The notes under the pieces: generated by a model
Databases searched by the model: none
Seen by the model: the letters and a program-made list of their open reading frames with translations, nothing else
Told to the model about the DNA's origin: nothing
Shown here: in pieces, positions 30,001-40,413 of the stretch
Layout: each line of letters begins with the position of its first letter
Position numbering within the stretch: position 1 is the stretch's first letter
Assembly: GCA_947172415.1 (NCBI GenBank)
Contig: OX359201.1
Coordinates: 1,054,001-1,118,000 of the forward strand
Direction: 5' to 3'
Length of the DNA: 64,000 bases
From: Chondrosia reniformis
Lineage: Eukaryota; Porifera; Demospongiae; Chondrillida; Chondrillidae
Translations under genes and position numbers: made by a program

Positions 30001-30465
30001 TAGCCCAGAAATATAGTACAGTTGGTCATGGTACGACAACCCTCATCCAAAAGTGTCTCCTTCAAGGCTCCTTCCGGAATTGGCTGGCTTCGGCACTCCA
30101 GCTAAACAGACAAATTTGCCAGTCAAATTATGCAATGGAGCTAAATTATATTTTTCTTATTATTTCTGTGTACAAATCGTCTTGGTTAATTCGGCTGAGG
30201 GGATTCCCCTAATTTAATGGAAATTAATAATTGAAAGACGCACCATTCGGTTAATCTCTTCCACTGCCATTCCAAAGTTCGTTGCTTGGAAGCCGGACGT
30301 TCTAAAGGACTGTAGCAACTGGTGATAGTCGATGCCCTTGCTGAAGTCGTATCCGACCACTTCTCTCGCATCTTCAGGCATCGGAGCGCTCTTAGCTAAA
30401 ATAGTCTCTTGTAGTCCGTCTGGTAATAGTTTTATCTTTTGATCTTTATCTGGAGCTTGCGCCAT
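27022..30465 (-). CDS. DHPS: Deoxyhypusine synthase (8 exons)
   Basis: Transcript-order exons: 30465-30244, 30101-29937, 29228-29010, 28760-28674, 28562-28457, 27897-27794, 27606-27481, 27114-27022. Phases agree and the product is 373 residues, the usual length for animals (about 369). It makes the deoxyhypusine precursor on eIF5A from spermidine with NAD. Diagnostic blocks: [113 protein letters not shown] and [20 protein letters not shown]. Lys334 in SWGKI matches the catalytic lysine (329 in human). Exon 3's acceptor junction is tandemly repeated upstream (29206-29760). It is cytosolic and head to head with the MAIP1-like gene. Confidence 0.96.
27268..27412 (+). repeat. Dispersed repeat family B
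   Basis: Blocks AACTTCAGGTCCACCCTTTG, TACTCCTCAGGAGACATGAG, AATCCAGAGTT and TTAAAATCAGCTTAAGATCT also occur at 53930-54112 and 56935-57100 with the same spacing. SINE-like in size; no RNA polymerase III box was confirmed. Confidence 0.6.
29206..29760. repeat. 34-bp minisatellite repeating a splice-acceptor junction, about 16 units
   Basis: Read on the gene strand each unit is TGTTGCCATAG, then GTTGACTGTATAGTGTCTAC plus GGC. The unit is the last 11 nt of DHPS intron 2 joined to the first 23 nt of exon 3. The array starts inside the coding exon (29206-29228) and extends about 530 bp into the intron. Units alternate between TGTATAG and TGTACAG. Confidence 0.93.
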
Positions 30466-30536
30466 ATTTGAGCAGAATTTGTATAAAATTTGTATTATAG
30501 TTATGCGTAGCTACACGTTAAATTATATCTGTCACA
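30466..30536. promoter_or_regulatory. Bidirectional promoter, DHPS / MAIP1-like
   Basis: Only 71 bp separate the divergent start codons, so both promoters and 5' leaders must overlap here or use transcription starts inside the other gene. No TATA box in a standard position was recognised. Confidence 0.6.
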
Positions 30537-32576
30537 ATGGCGTCGGGAGTTTTCAGAGGTGTTCAGTTTGTTTGTCCGATGTTGGGGTGCCTTTCGCGGT
30601 TAAGATGTAAATCTATAGCAGTATGCAGTGGAAGGTCAATTAAATATGGATTCCCGAGAAGATTTTCATCAAGCAGCGAAAAGAAAGACGAGAAATTTCA
30701 TAATGAAGATAACGATTTCAGTAAAGACAGTTTTGAATCGGATGCTAGCAACAACATTGGCACTCCAAAGCTACAGTTCTCCATGGTAGCTCCACGAATG
30801 TTAAAGATTAGGGTAGTAGGGCAGAATAAAACCATCGCTTATAAGTCTGTACGTTTCACAGATTTGGAGATGAGACTGCAGAATACACCAAAGTGGTTTA
30901 AATGGTTACCCAGAACAGTTAAAATGACCATCAATACTTTTATGTTACATTTTGCACAAAGAAAATACCTTGGAAAGGATTTTGATGAAAAGGATTTTTT
31001 CTACTATGCCGCAATGGTTAGTTGAACTTTATTGAGTTGAAGGAGATTTGAATGAGCAAAACGTTTAGAATAGATGCATCATTAACCTTTTTCAGTATAA
31101 TCCTCCCAACCCCACCCCTGACCCCTCAGGAACGTTTTGCATACTTGCTTCTATGCATGACATAGATATTATATATTATGTACCTATGTATGTATATGTA
31201 GGCTGGAATGACCATATCTGATTATGTGCTGAAGGGAGATTACAATGCTGTTAAGGAACTACTTTCAAATGAAGTGAGGCATATGTATCATATAACTAAT
31301 GGCAATGGATATAAGTAATACGTAGACTATGAAATGTGGAAATTAGTTCTTAACTTCACAGATGGTTTTTGCACATTCATTACCTAATTCATCAGTCATT
31401 TTTGTTAGTATATAAATTCTACTAATTTTGTTAATTAGTAAGTTTTCTTTCTTTACTGGCTTCTCTGTATTGAGTAACTAATGTAATTACTTTATACGCA
31501 GTTGTCTCAAGAAAAATCTAATACACCATTTTCCTATTTGCTATGCCTACTCTGTAAAAAGCCTATAGGGATTTAAACCTAGAGAGAGCTTTGAATGAAG
31601 ATACGTACATATAGGAGTCTTTTCTTTCTGCTCGTTTTCACTTTCTTCTTCTGCTCCACTGGGCCAGACAGCTGTTTCTGGGAATTTCACCCTTTATCAG
31701 TGACCCTAAGAATCTTTGTCTTTTTCTTGATCTTGATCTTTTGTGAATTCTTGGCTCTCCATGCTAAATCTAGATACACAATTTTGGTCCAAAAGTTGAA
31801 TGAGGCAGAACAAGTAACACTTCATATATTATTGTGTAATCAATCAATCAAAGCATGTATTTATCTGTTTGTAGGCAGAAATGAATAAATGGGATTTAGG
31901 TGAAGTGCACAAGTACATATCAGATGTTCACAGTAGTTCAAAAGAAGACATTATCCACTACCATCCCGGTAGTGTTGGTATTTATGAGTCTGTCACCGGT
32001 GACAGTTGCCTAGTGAGGTTAACGGTGTTTGTACTGTGTAAGGTCAACGCTGTTGTGAGGAATGAAGCACATGCTCCGATAAGAGAACTTAATTTGGTGC
32101 CAGATGCTCTCTCTGTTTCACCTTACTTTCTAACTTTAAGAAGATTAGCCTGCACGTACGTAAGAAGAGAAGATTTTATGTCTACATTATAACGTTATCT
32201 TTTGAAAGGATCATCTTACTGAAGAAGACCCTTGGGGTCAAAACGTCTGCCAGCCAAGAAGAAATGACAAAACCGTATCTTTAGATGCTCTAAAAGTCGA
32301 AAGATAATCCTTTCAAAAGATAATTTTGACACAGTTAGAAGGAATCCTTACTCTATTACATTGTAATGATAGAAAAAGGATTTCATATTTCATCAGTAAC
32401 CATGAAAGTCGTTTGATCTTGCCTTATAAAAACTACATGGCATGTGTTTTATTAATTTTCTCTGTAGTTTGGAGCAGACCATCACCAAACGAGGTGAAGA
32501 GAGGGAATCTTCAGACTGGAGAGCAGTAGAGTTTTCACAAGACTTGGAAATCATTCATATTCCAACACTAAACTAA
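30537..32576 (+). CDS. MAIP1: MAIP1-like mitochondrial matrix protein (4 exons)
   Basis: Exons 30537-31016, 31202-31273, 31875-32155, 32468-32576; phases agree, 313 residues. The Arg/Ser-rich, acid-poor N-terminus (FRGVQFVCPMLGCLSRLRCK ... FPRRFSSSSEKK) looks like a mitochondrial presequence. The body (PKWFKWLPRTVKM, FAQRKYLGKDFDEKDFFYYA, AGMTISDYVLKGDYNAVKEL, SVGIYESV, LEQTITKRGE) follows the layout of m-AAA protease-interacting protein 1, a Tim44-like-fold protein that aids assembly of the mitochondrial calcium uniporter subunit EMRE. Identification rests on remembered similarity and gene layout, so another Tim44-like protein is possible. The last junction uses donor AC|GTACGT at 32155. Intron 3 holds a foldback element. 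Confidence 0.65.
31500..31750 (+). repeat. Dispersed repeat family A, near-complete copy
   Basis: Blocks TACACCATTTTCCTATTTGC, AAAGCCTATAGGGATTTAAA, CTAGAGAGAGCTTTGAATGA, TCCACTGGGCCAGACAGCTG and CACCCTTTATCAGTGACCCT, in intron 2 of the MAIP1-like gene. Confidence 0.7.
32185..32365. mobile_element. Family C foldback element with hammerhead-like loop
   Basis: TATCTTTTGAAAGGATCATC on the left pairs with GATAATCCTTTCAAAAGATA on the right. The right end GAAGGAATCCTTACTCTA matches other copies. The loop has CTGAAGA (32219-32225), stem GACCC/GGGTC, then AAAACGTC, one base off the consensus GAAACGTC. Confidence 0.7.
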
Positions 32577-32835
32577 ATGAAATTTAATATATATATTGAT
32601 ACTTGTGTGCATGATTATTAAAAATTCATTGTATTTATGTATATATTAATATTCTGATGTAGACAATATGGACTTTTTATATGTACGTTCTGTACCGAAT
32701 GACCATTTTAATTTTTTAGCTATTGGGGAGACTATCTTCCGGTTTAGCCATTAAATGGCCTGGAAGAGGGTCTAGCACACGGTATAACGTCACTAAAGGG
32801 TTAAAACCTCAAGGGTTATATCGATAAGTATGGCG
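32577..32835. other. Intergenic, upstream of HSP70
   Basis: MAIP1-like 3' end and distal HSP70 upstream region; AT-rich, no gene. Confidence 0.4.
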
Positions 32836-32848
32836 TTCTAGAACATTC
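32836..32848 (+). promoter_or_regulatory. Heat-shock element 1
   Basis: TTCTAGAACATTC is a perfect alternating TTCnnGAAnnTTC trimer, about 235 bp upstream of the HSP70 start codon. Confidence 0.85.
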
Positions 32849-32854
32849 AATCTA

Positions 32855-32876
32855 GAAGTTTCATTCCCGAAGATTC
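32855..32876 (+). promoter_or_regulatory. Heat-shock element 2 (pair)
   Basis: GAAGTTTC (32855-32862) is followed one base out of register by TTCCCGAAGATTC (32864-32876), another perfect trimer. Together with element 1 this gives a strong HSF-binding cluster. Confidence 0.8.
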
Positions 32877-32946
32877 CAGTATAGTCTCGAACGAGTATTC
32901 CAGTTTAAGACATTTCTGGATTTGTCTAGAAAAGTACTTCTAAATC

Positions 32947-32954
32947 TATATAAA
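32947..32954 (+). promoter_or_regulatory. TATA box of HSP70
   Basis: CTATATAAAAG lies about 75 bp downstream of the heat-shock elements and about 115 bp upstream of the start codon, leaving an A-rich leader of about 90 nt, typical for heat-inducible HSP70. Confidence 0.75.
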
Positions 32955-33070
32955 AGAAGATGGCTAAACTCACCAAGCAGTCTAAAGTAGAAAACGAAAT
33001 CTTTAGAAAGAGTCGAAAAGAATCCTTTTCTTTAAATTCTTAAACTGTCAAGACAAAGTACAATCAAGAC

Positions 33071-34972
33071 ATGACTTCAAAGGCCCCCGCTGTTGGAATA
33101 GATTTGGGAACCACCTATTCGTGTGTAGGAGTGTTTCAGCACGGCAAAGTGGAGATTCTTGCCAACGACCAAGGAAACAGAACCACTCCAAGTTACGTGG
33201 CTTTCACAGACACGGAGCGTCTCATTGGTGACGCGGCCAAGGCGCAAGTCGCAAGGAATCCCGCCAACACTGTGTTTGACGCGAAGAGACTGATCGGAAG
33301 GCGGTTCGATGACCCCAAACTTCAGGCTGACAGAAAACATTGGCCATTCCAGGTGATCAGCGACCAAGGGAAGCCAAAGCTGAGAGTGGAGCATGCAAGC
33401 GAGACAAAGACTTTCTGTCCTGAAGAAATAAGTTCAATGGTTCTGACAAAGATGAAGGAGACTGCAGAGAGCTACCTTGGCAAGTCGGTTGTGGATGCAG
33501 TGATCACTGTTCCAGCATACTTCAACGACTCTCAAAGACAAGCAACCAAGGATGCAGGCCGTATTGCTGGACTGAATGTGCTGAGGATCATCAATGAGCC
33601 AACTGCTGCAGCCCTAGCTTATGGCTTGGACAAGGGCTTGAAGGGAGAAAAGAATGTGCTCATATTTGATCTGGGAGGTGGAACGTTTGATGTGACCGTC
33701 CTAACCATTGACGAGGGCTCAATATTTGAGGTGAAGTCTACCGCAGGAGACACTCATTTGGGAGGAGAGGACTTTGATAATCGTCTGGTGGACCACTTTG
33801 TTGAGGAATTTAGAAGAAAGCATAGGAAGGATTTAAAGACAAGTGCCAGAGCTTTGAGAAGATTGAGAACAGTATGTGAAAGAGCAAAGCGAACACTCTC
33901 TGCCAGTTCAGAGGCAAACATTGAGGTGGATTCTCTATTTGAAGGAATCGACTTCTACTCAAAGATCACACGAGCTAGATTTGAGGAGCTTTGCGGAGAC
34001 ATGTTCAGATCAACCCTTGGACCTGTGGAGAAAGCTCTGAACGATGCCAAACTGAGCAAGTCCCAAATCCACGATGTTGTGTTGGTTGGAGGATCCACTC
34101 GCATTCCAAAGGTGCAGAAACTCTTGCAAGACTTCTTCAACGGCAAGGAACTAAACAAGTCCATTAACCCGGATGAAGCAGTAGCTTATGGAGCTGCTGT
34201 GCAGGCAGCAATACTCACTGGAGATACCAGCTCCAACATCCAGGATGTCCTACTGGTGGATGTGGCTCCCCTGTCCATGGGAATCGAAACAGCTGGCGGT
34301 GTGATGACTGCAATCATAAAGAGGAACACGACCATCCCCCACAAGGCCTCTCAGACCTTCTCCACCTACTCAGATAACCAGCCGGGTGTGTCTATTCAAG
34401 TGTACGAAGGAGAGAGAGCTATGACAAAGAACAACAACCTGCTTGGTACCTTTGAGCTGTCTGGAATTCCCCCTGCTCCAAGGGGAGTCCCCAAAATTGA
34501 GGTGACCTTTGATATTGATGCCAATGGGATCTTGAATGTGACAGCCAAAGACGAGAGCACTGGAAAGTCCAACAACATTACAATCAAGAATGAGAAGGGA
34601 CGACTGTCAAAAGAGGACATTGACCGCATGGTCTCAGAGGCTGACCAGTACAAGGCTGAAGATGACGCCCAAAGAGAGAGAGTAACCTCACGAAACCAGT
34701 TGGAGAACTATGCCTTTACTATTCGCAGCACACTGCAGGATTACGGGGACAAGCTCTCTCCCGAGGACAAGCAGACTGCGGATGCCATGGTGAAGGAGAT
34801 ACTTGAGTGGGTGGACAAGAACACTTTGGCAGAGAAGTCGGAATATGATCACAAGTTGGAAGAACTTCAGAAGGCTTGCAGTCCCATCATGGCCAAGCTC
34901 CATGGAAAAGGAGGAGCTGGCAGTGGTCAAAGTGATGGAAGAAGCGGACCCACTGTGGAAGAAGTTGATTAA
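33071..34972 (+). CDS. HSP70: Heat-shock protein 70, cytosolic/nuclear, inducible (intronless)
   Basis: Single exon, 633 residues. The three HSP70 signatures are present: IDLGTTYS (near residues 10-17), [13 protein letters not shown] and [13 protein letters not shown]. The nucleotide-binding domain is followed by the linker [16 protein letters not shown], the substrate-binding beta domain ([20 protein letters not shown]) and the helical lid. The C-terminus GPTVEEVD is the EEVD motif bound by TPR co-chaperones, placing it in the cytosol/nucleus. Lack of introns, upstream heat-shock elements and a TATA box indicate an inducible HSPA1-type gene. Codon use is more G/C-rich than in neighbouring genes, consistent with high expression. 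Start context: CAAGACATG. Confidence 0.97.
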   Translation: MTSKAPAVGIDLGTTYSCVGVFQHGKVEILANDQGNRTTPSYVAFTDTERLIGDAAKAQVARNPANTVFDAKRLIGRRFDDPKLQADRKHWPFQVISDQGKPKLRVEHASETKTFCPEEISSMVLTKMKETAESYLGKSVVDAVITVPAYFNDSQRQATKDAGRIAGLNVLRIINEPTAAALAYGLDKGLKGEKNVLIFDLGGGTFDVTVLTIDEGSIFEVKSTAGDTHLGGEDFDNRLVDHFVEEFRRKHRKDLKTSARALRRLRTVCERAKRTLSASSEANIEVDSLFEGIDFYSKITRARFEELCGDMFRSTLGPVEKALNDAKLSKSQIHDVVLVGGSTRIPKVQKLLQDFFNGKELNKSINPDEAVAYGAAVQAAILTGDTSSNIQDVLLVDVAPLSMGIETAGGVMTAIIKRNTTIPHKASQTFSTYSDNQPGVSIQVYEGERAMTKNNNLLGTFELSGIPPAPRGVPKIEVTFDIDANGILNVTAKDESTGKSNNITIKNEKGRLSKEDIDRMVSEADQYKAEDDAQRERVTSRNQLENYAFTIRSTLQDYGDKLSPEDKQTADAMVKEILEWVDKNTLAEKSEYDHKLEELQKACSPIMAKLHGKGGAGSGQSDGRSGPTVEEVD

Positions 34973-35427
34973 CTTTATGACTCACTACCTGATTGATTTG
35001 ATATGTAACAAACTCATATATACCTACGTATACGTACATTTGTGCTGCTTTTCTTATTGTTTTATATTGTATTATAGTTTTTGACTTTAATTGTACCATT
35101 ACTGAATGATTGTTTCTGAAATTACGATTGAATATTAATGATAAATTGCTTATTGCCATTCCTACTTAGAGAGTATGGTAGTAGTTCACTAGGACATCTG
35201 CAAAAGTATTGAAACTAGACAGTGATTATGATAAGGCTAATCATACGGAAGTTGCTTCTTTTTGCAGATGTACTAGTGAACACTGCCGTTCCTATATTTC
35301 TTGGTACGTATATGTTATAAATGTTATTATTTACTTGTAATTATAAGTTTGTACATTAAAAATATACACATATATATATAAATGTACAGGTTTTACATAA
35401 TTTAATTGTTTACAACTGCTACAAATT
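34973..35427. other. Convergent intergenic region
   Basis: Between the HSP70 stop and the stop of the CEP152-like gene. It contains the HSP70 3' UTR and a small foldback (35183-35282). Confidence 0.5.
35183..35282. repeat. Small foldback, shared with 12.36-12.46 kb
   Basis: GTTCACTAGGACATCTGCAA pairs with TTGCAGATGTACTAGTGAAC (one mismatch). The loop segment ATGATAAGGCTAATCATACG occurs in reverse near 12428-12455, and a related one near 57765. Confidence 0.6.
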
Positions 35428-38400
35428 CTATAGATTAGTTTGACAAGATACACAAGTTCTTCTTTTTAGTACATCTCTTAGCCACATCTCCAGATCACTA
35501 CTGAGGGCTTGTGATGTTCTATCCAGAACTGTAATCACCTATGTGCATTTGGATAGTAGCAAATTAGCCATGTGACAACCTTTAAAATCATGTGATAGTC
35601 ATGTGATAAAATTTAAGTCATGTGATGGTCATGTGATAACCTTTCACATTTATGCACCTTTTCATTCCGATGTTTCAGTCTCTGTACCCGAGCCTCTAAT
35701 GACACGTTCTCCCTTTTAGTTAATGTCAGCTCCTCCTCCAACTTTAGAATTGCTTGAGAATGGATGCTTCTCTGTTCATCTGTCAGTTTTACCTTTAACT
35801 GCTTAAACACACCTAGAGGAATGGTCAAATAATCTAAGTCATGTGATCATGTCATGTGACTCACATGCTTTCTCACCTTCATAGTGCTCCTTTGCTTTGC
35901 CAATGGCATCCTTCAAATGGTGCTGATGTTCTAAAACCAAACGTGATTTCATCTCATCCAAGCATCTCTGCTTGTCATCTTTGAGTTCACTTCTGACTCG
36001 TTCTACTTCTACCAATATATCCTTCTGTCGCTTGAGGTTATATTCACGTTCTAACTTCTGAATTAAAGCTTCTTTCTCCTTCTTCCATTTCTGCTGAGCT
36101 TTTGAGAGATCTTGGTTGTGCTTGGAGACTAAAGCATTCTGTAAAGCCTCTTTGTTTGACAGTTCTGCTTTGGTCTTGGTAGACAATTCTTTGTACCACT
36201 TCTCAAAGTTGAGTGCCATAGCCGCTCTTTCTTCTCTCACTTTCTCTTCAAGAGCTGTCTTCTCCCTCTCCAAATCATTCTTATACTCCTGTAAGCAGTC
36301 TGTTCTAACTTTCTCTTCAAGAGCTGTCTTCTCCCTATCCAAATCATTCTTGTACTTCTGTAAGCACTCTGTTCTAACTCTCTCCTCAAATGCTGTCTTC
36401 TCTCTCTCCAGGTCACTTTGGTACTTCTTTAAGCAGTCTGTTCTAACTCTCCCTTCAAGAGCTATTTTTTCCCGTTTCAATCGCTGTTCATATTTTGCCT
36501 CCGCTTTCTCTAGTGCAATAGAAATGTTAGCATCAATGGTATCCTGCAGTTGCTCTCTCCACTGTTGCTTAGCAACATCCAGTGCATCCTATACAACACA
36601 AGTGTATACATACGTATAACTAACTAACTCATTCACTTCTGTACAAACTCATTCACTTCTGTACATACTCATTTACTTACTTGCACTCTACTCTCATGGT
36701 CAGAATCACTGACATTCTTATCCTTTGTCAGTGCCTCCACCTTTGACTGCAGTGTCTGTACCTCAACTCTACACCATATATATATACGTACCTTTACATA
36801 CATATGTATATAATTATAAATATGATCTATTATTTCTATACTTCAGAAACTTGTCCATTGCAAACAATACATTACATTAACCAGACCGATACACGTACTG
36901 TACACGTAGGTGAGGACAATTGAATTGTGTACATTATACTCACTTTAGATCCTCCATTTCTCTTGTGTGCTGTTCAGTCAAAAACTTCTTTTCTGCCTCG
37001 TGAGCATTGTGCAATCTCGAGGCAGACTGTTCATGGAGACGCAGACAGGCACTTCTACATCTAAAGATAGGGTAGAAGGATGGGATGGAGTGAGAGGGGA
37101 GGTGCAGTGTGGATGGAGTGAGAGGGGAGAAGGATGGGATGGTGTGAGAGGGGAGGGGCAGTGTGGGATGGAGTGAGAGGGGAGGGGCAGTGTGGAATGG
37201 AGTGATAGGGGAGGGGCAGTGTGGGATGGAGTGAGAGGGGAGGGGCAGTGTGGGATGGGGTGATAGGGGAGGGGCAGTGTGGGATGGAGTGAGAGGGGAG
37301 GGGCAGTGTGGGATGGGGGTGATAGGGGAGGGGCAGTGTGGGATGGAGTGAGAGGGGAGGGGCAGTGTGGGATGGAGTGAGAGGGGAGAAGGATGGGATG
37401 GTGTGAGAGGGGAGGGGCAGTGTGGGATGGAGTGAGAGGGGAGAGGCAGTGTGGGATGGAGTGAGAGGGGAGGGGCAGTGTGGGATGGAGTGAGAGGGGA
37501 GGGGCAGTGTGGGATGGAGTGAGAGGGGAGGGGCAGTGTGGGATGGAGTGAGAGGGGAGGGGCAGTGTGGGATGGAGTGAGAGGGGAGGGGCAGTATGGG
37601 ATGGAGTGAGAGGGGAGGGGCAGTGTGGGATGGAGTGAGAGGGGAGAGGCAGTGTGGGATGGAGTGAGAGGGGAGAGGCAGTGTGGGATGGAGTGAGAGG
37701 AGAAATATCTTTAGCAGACAAAAGTGTTAACAAATGTTCAACTTACTCTTCCAAAGCCGTCTTTTTATCCTTCTCAGAGGAAGCTAACATTTCATTTATC
37801 TGATATTCCAAGACCTGCACTTTAGCATTTACTGACTACAGTATAGGATACCACACATTAATGCTGATCATGTGACCTCCAGCCAATAGGATCCTTCAGA
37901 GAAGGTCACATGACTGAAGGTTAATACACATACTATAGGATCATGTGACCTCCAGCCAATAGGATCCTTCAGAGAAGGTCACACGACTGTAGGTTAATAC
38001 ACATACTATAGGATCATGTGACCTCCAGCCAATAGGATCCTTCAGAGAAGGTCACATGACTGAAGGTTAATATACATACTATAGGATCATGTGACCTCCA
38101 GCCAATAGGATCCTTCAGAGAAGGTCACACGACTGAAGGTTAATACACTTATCACACATTGATAAGTGTATCTGAGTGTATCCTATGGTTCTACAGTACA
38201 ATGTGTTGCTATGTACCTGGTTCTCCATTTCCTTAGTGTTAACATCAGAGAGGAGCTGGTTGACCTTTGACCTCAACTCATCCACACACCTTTGTCTGTC
38301 CTTTGCCACCTCATTCAGTTGATTGATTTCTCTCTGAAGTTGTAACTTGTTCTCCTCCAAAGTACTCACAGCACAAGCCAAATCTTCCTTCTCAGCAACA

Positions 38401-39978
38401 AGATCATGGTAGGCATTGTCTGACATACGATCTGGCTGAGCAGGGTCTGGGGAGGGAGGAAGTCATGTGACTGTCAGGTGACCACAAGACCTGGAATAGG
38501 CTTACTGTTATCTATGAAAGATAGTCTATCTTCTAGAGCGTGTTTGGTCTCTTTCAATGAGTCAATCTCTTTCTGCAGTTTCAACTGACTATCCTGATGC
38601 TTTTCCTTGAGGGAGGCAATTGTGTGTTCGTATTTCTGTCTCATTTGGTCAATTGTATCGGAGCTTTGCACAAGACTTAGGTTCGTCTGCAAGCTACTGA
38701 TGGTAGAGTGGGCGGATGATAGCTCACTCTTCAGCTAAAGGAGATGGGGAGACACAATCATGTCACTGTGATGGGCTATTAATTTTAAAGGGGAACTGAC
38801 ATCAAACTTTAAGTCAGCCTAAAATGTTGGAATTGCTTCAAAACTTACAAAACAGGATTCATATGCAATAGTATTCAAACAAACAGTAAACCACCTTATA
38901 AACCTATTTACAACGGCCATTTTAAACCTTTAGATTTTCGTTTTGAAGTGAGTCTATCTCCAATGTCAGCTTCCCTAATTCTTCAGTTAATACAGCATTC
39001 TCATTGGACAATCTGTACACAAGGCATGATTGAAAATTAGGATACTTCTTGTATATTTTAGGATATTCTTTACATATGTACATGAAAACTTACCGATTGC
39101 ATTGGGAGGATATGCAATTGTGCTCCTTTTGGAGTATCACTTCTCTTTCCTTTACTTCTTTCTGTTGTCTAATTAGAACCAGTTCATCGTCAGCAATTCT
39201 CTTCTCAAGGAGCTTCACTTTCTCAGTGAGCTCTGCAATTCTCCTTCCTCTAGATTTGTACAACTTCTGCAGTGTCTCCATGTCCTCAACCATATTAAAC
39301 TTTACTGGTGATTCGACTGCCGGCTGAAGGATTGCCAATTGTGTAGGACCATGGGCCTCACTGTTAATCTGCTGTGACCATTCTGAATGTGCCATCTCCT
39401 CTGTGGTGCTGACAGACTTTAACTGATCTGAAGGCTTGCTTTCCGCAGGATCCACTCCACTTGACCTCTGTAAGGATCCTTCTCCAGTCAGATTGGTGTA
39501 GGAGCTGATATGTGTAAGGGGGGAGACAGCCATTTTATCCTTTTGATTGATAGGGTCTGGCGCTACTGATGGTAAGGGAGTCCCTGCAGAGGATGGAGCT
39601 AGTGTGCTGGACCACGCCTCTTCTCCCTCTTCTTCAGGGGGCGTGGTCATAGAGGAGATAGAATTAGTACTATCATCTGTTTCGCTGTCTTCAAGTAGGT
39701 TGCTAGGTAACCCTTTAAGAAGTTGATGGAGCTATCGAAAAGGATAAACAGTATACATAACTTTAGCTTTTTAGGCTAGTATGGCCACTGTAGGTGAAAA
39801 GCGATTTGCACTGGTTGCTACATACATACAGGTGAACATTAATCACAGCAATACAGTTTTTAACTTTTTACTCATTTTAATAGCAAGGGAATTGTTAATT
39901 TTATAGCCAACAAACTTCTTCTTCTCTTTTAAAGTCATCCTCGTCCATAGAAGCATCTTCCACGACGTCCTCTGCCAT
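35428..39978 (-). CDS. CEP152: CEP152-like centrosomal coiled-coil protein (11 exons)
   Basis: Transcript-order exons: 39978-39916, 39731-39094, 39012-38928, 38734-38506, 38446-38217, 37835-37747, 37060-36944, 36768-36681, 36588-35877, 35812-35641, 35518-35428. Phases agree; 837 residues. The N-terminus is acidic (MAEDVVEDASMDEDD) and followed by LHQLLKGLPSNLLEDSE, which resembles the LLTDLPHDMLED segment of vertebrate CEP152. Nearly all the rest is coiled coil (TLQKLYKSRGRRIAELTEKV, CRSACLRLHEQSASRL, AKQQWREQLQD). CEP152/asterless recruits PLK4 at centrioles to start duplication. Exon 9 holds a 23-residue coding repeat. The last junction is least certain (donor AG|GTTATC). Shorter than human CEP152 (about 1,700 residues), so another coiled-coil centrosomal protein is possible. 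Confidence 0.62.
36225..36480 (-). repeat. 69-bp coding repeat in exon 9, about 3.5 units
   Basis: Each unit encodes REKTALEEKVRTDCLQEY-KNDLE with small changes (TAFEERVRTECLQKY, IALEGRVRTDCLKKY). A multiple of three keeps the coiled coil in frame. Confidence 0.85.
37066..37700. repeat. 29-bp G-rich minisatellite, about 20 units
   Basis: Plus-strand unit GGATGGAGTGAGAGGGGAGG plus GGCAGTGTG. It has extreme purine skew and GGGGAGGGG tracts, so G-quadruplex formation is plausible. It starts a few bases from the exon 7 acceptor of the CEP152-like gene; frames through it (TLPLPSHSIPHC on minus) are artefacts. Confidence 0.92.
37866..38150. repeat. 73-bp tandem repeat, 4 units
   Basis: Unit starts GATCATGTGACCTCCAGCCA, continues ATAGGATCCTTCAGAGAAGG and includes TCACATGACTGAAGGTTAAT. 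GTGACCT and AGGTCAC make each unit partly palindromic. It lies in an intron of the CEP152-like gene. Confidence 0.9.
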
Positions 39979-40413
39979 GACCCACCGCTCGCAATTACAG
40001 CTGGAAAGACGCCATCTTTACCAAAGACCGCCAGATAAATCCCCTGTGACGCACTTTAAGGTGAAATCCCCTGGAGCTGTAACGGTAACCATCGTAATGA
40101 TCAATCTCGTAAAACCACGTATGGTAAAACAGCGCTAGCCTGGACGAATTCAAAAGATTACGCAGATAAAAACAACAACCAACCAAAGAAGAATTGTTCA
40201 ATTATACTGCACACAACAACATGAACAAAATTATTTAACAAAAATACAGTACTAATAAAACAATGAACTACATTAATAGCAAACAGAATCATGACAGTGA
40301 TGTACAAAACAGCTATATAAGAGGTTCATGCATAAAATTAATGTATACTCGGAAAGGTGTAGAACCTCAGAGAGGTAGTTGTGCATATATCTATGACTTG
40401 AAGATGTGCCTTT
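39979..40413. other. Intergenic
   Basis: Between the CEP152-like start and the TBC1D13 stop, both on minus; it should contain the CEP152-like promoter. No motif assigned. Confidence 0.4.

Noticed and set aside
31116..31135. Possible extra exon between MAIP1-like exons 1 and 2
   Set aside because: The C-rich stretch has no acceptor/donor pair in phase, and exons 1 and 2 join cleanly.
33077..34930. Minus-strand frames opposite HSP70
   Set aside because: Shadows of a strongly coding, GC-richer gene.
36978..37733. 251-codon Pro/Ser/His-rich minus frame
   Set aside because: Translation of the 29-bp repeat; it crosses a well-supported splice acceptor and exon 7 in another frame.
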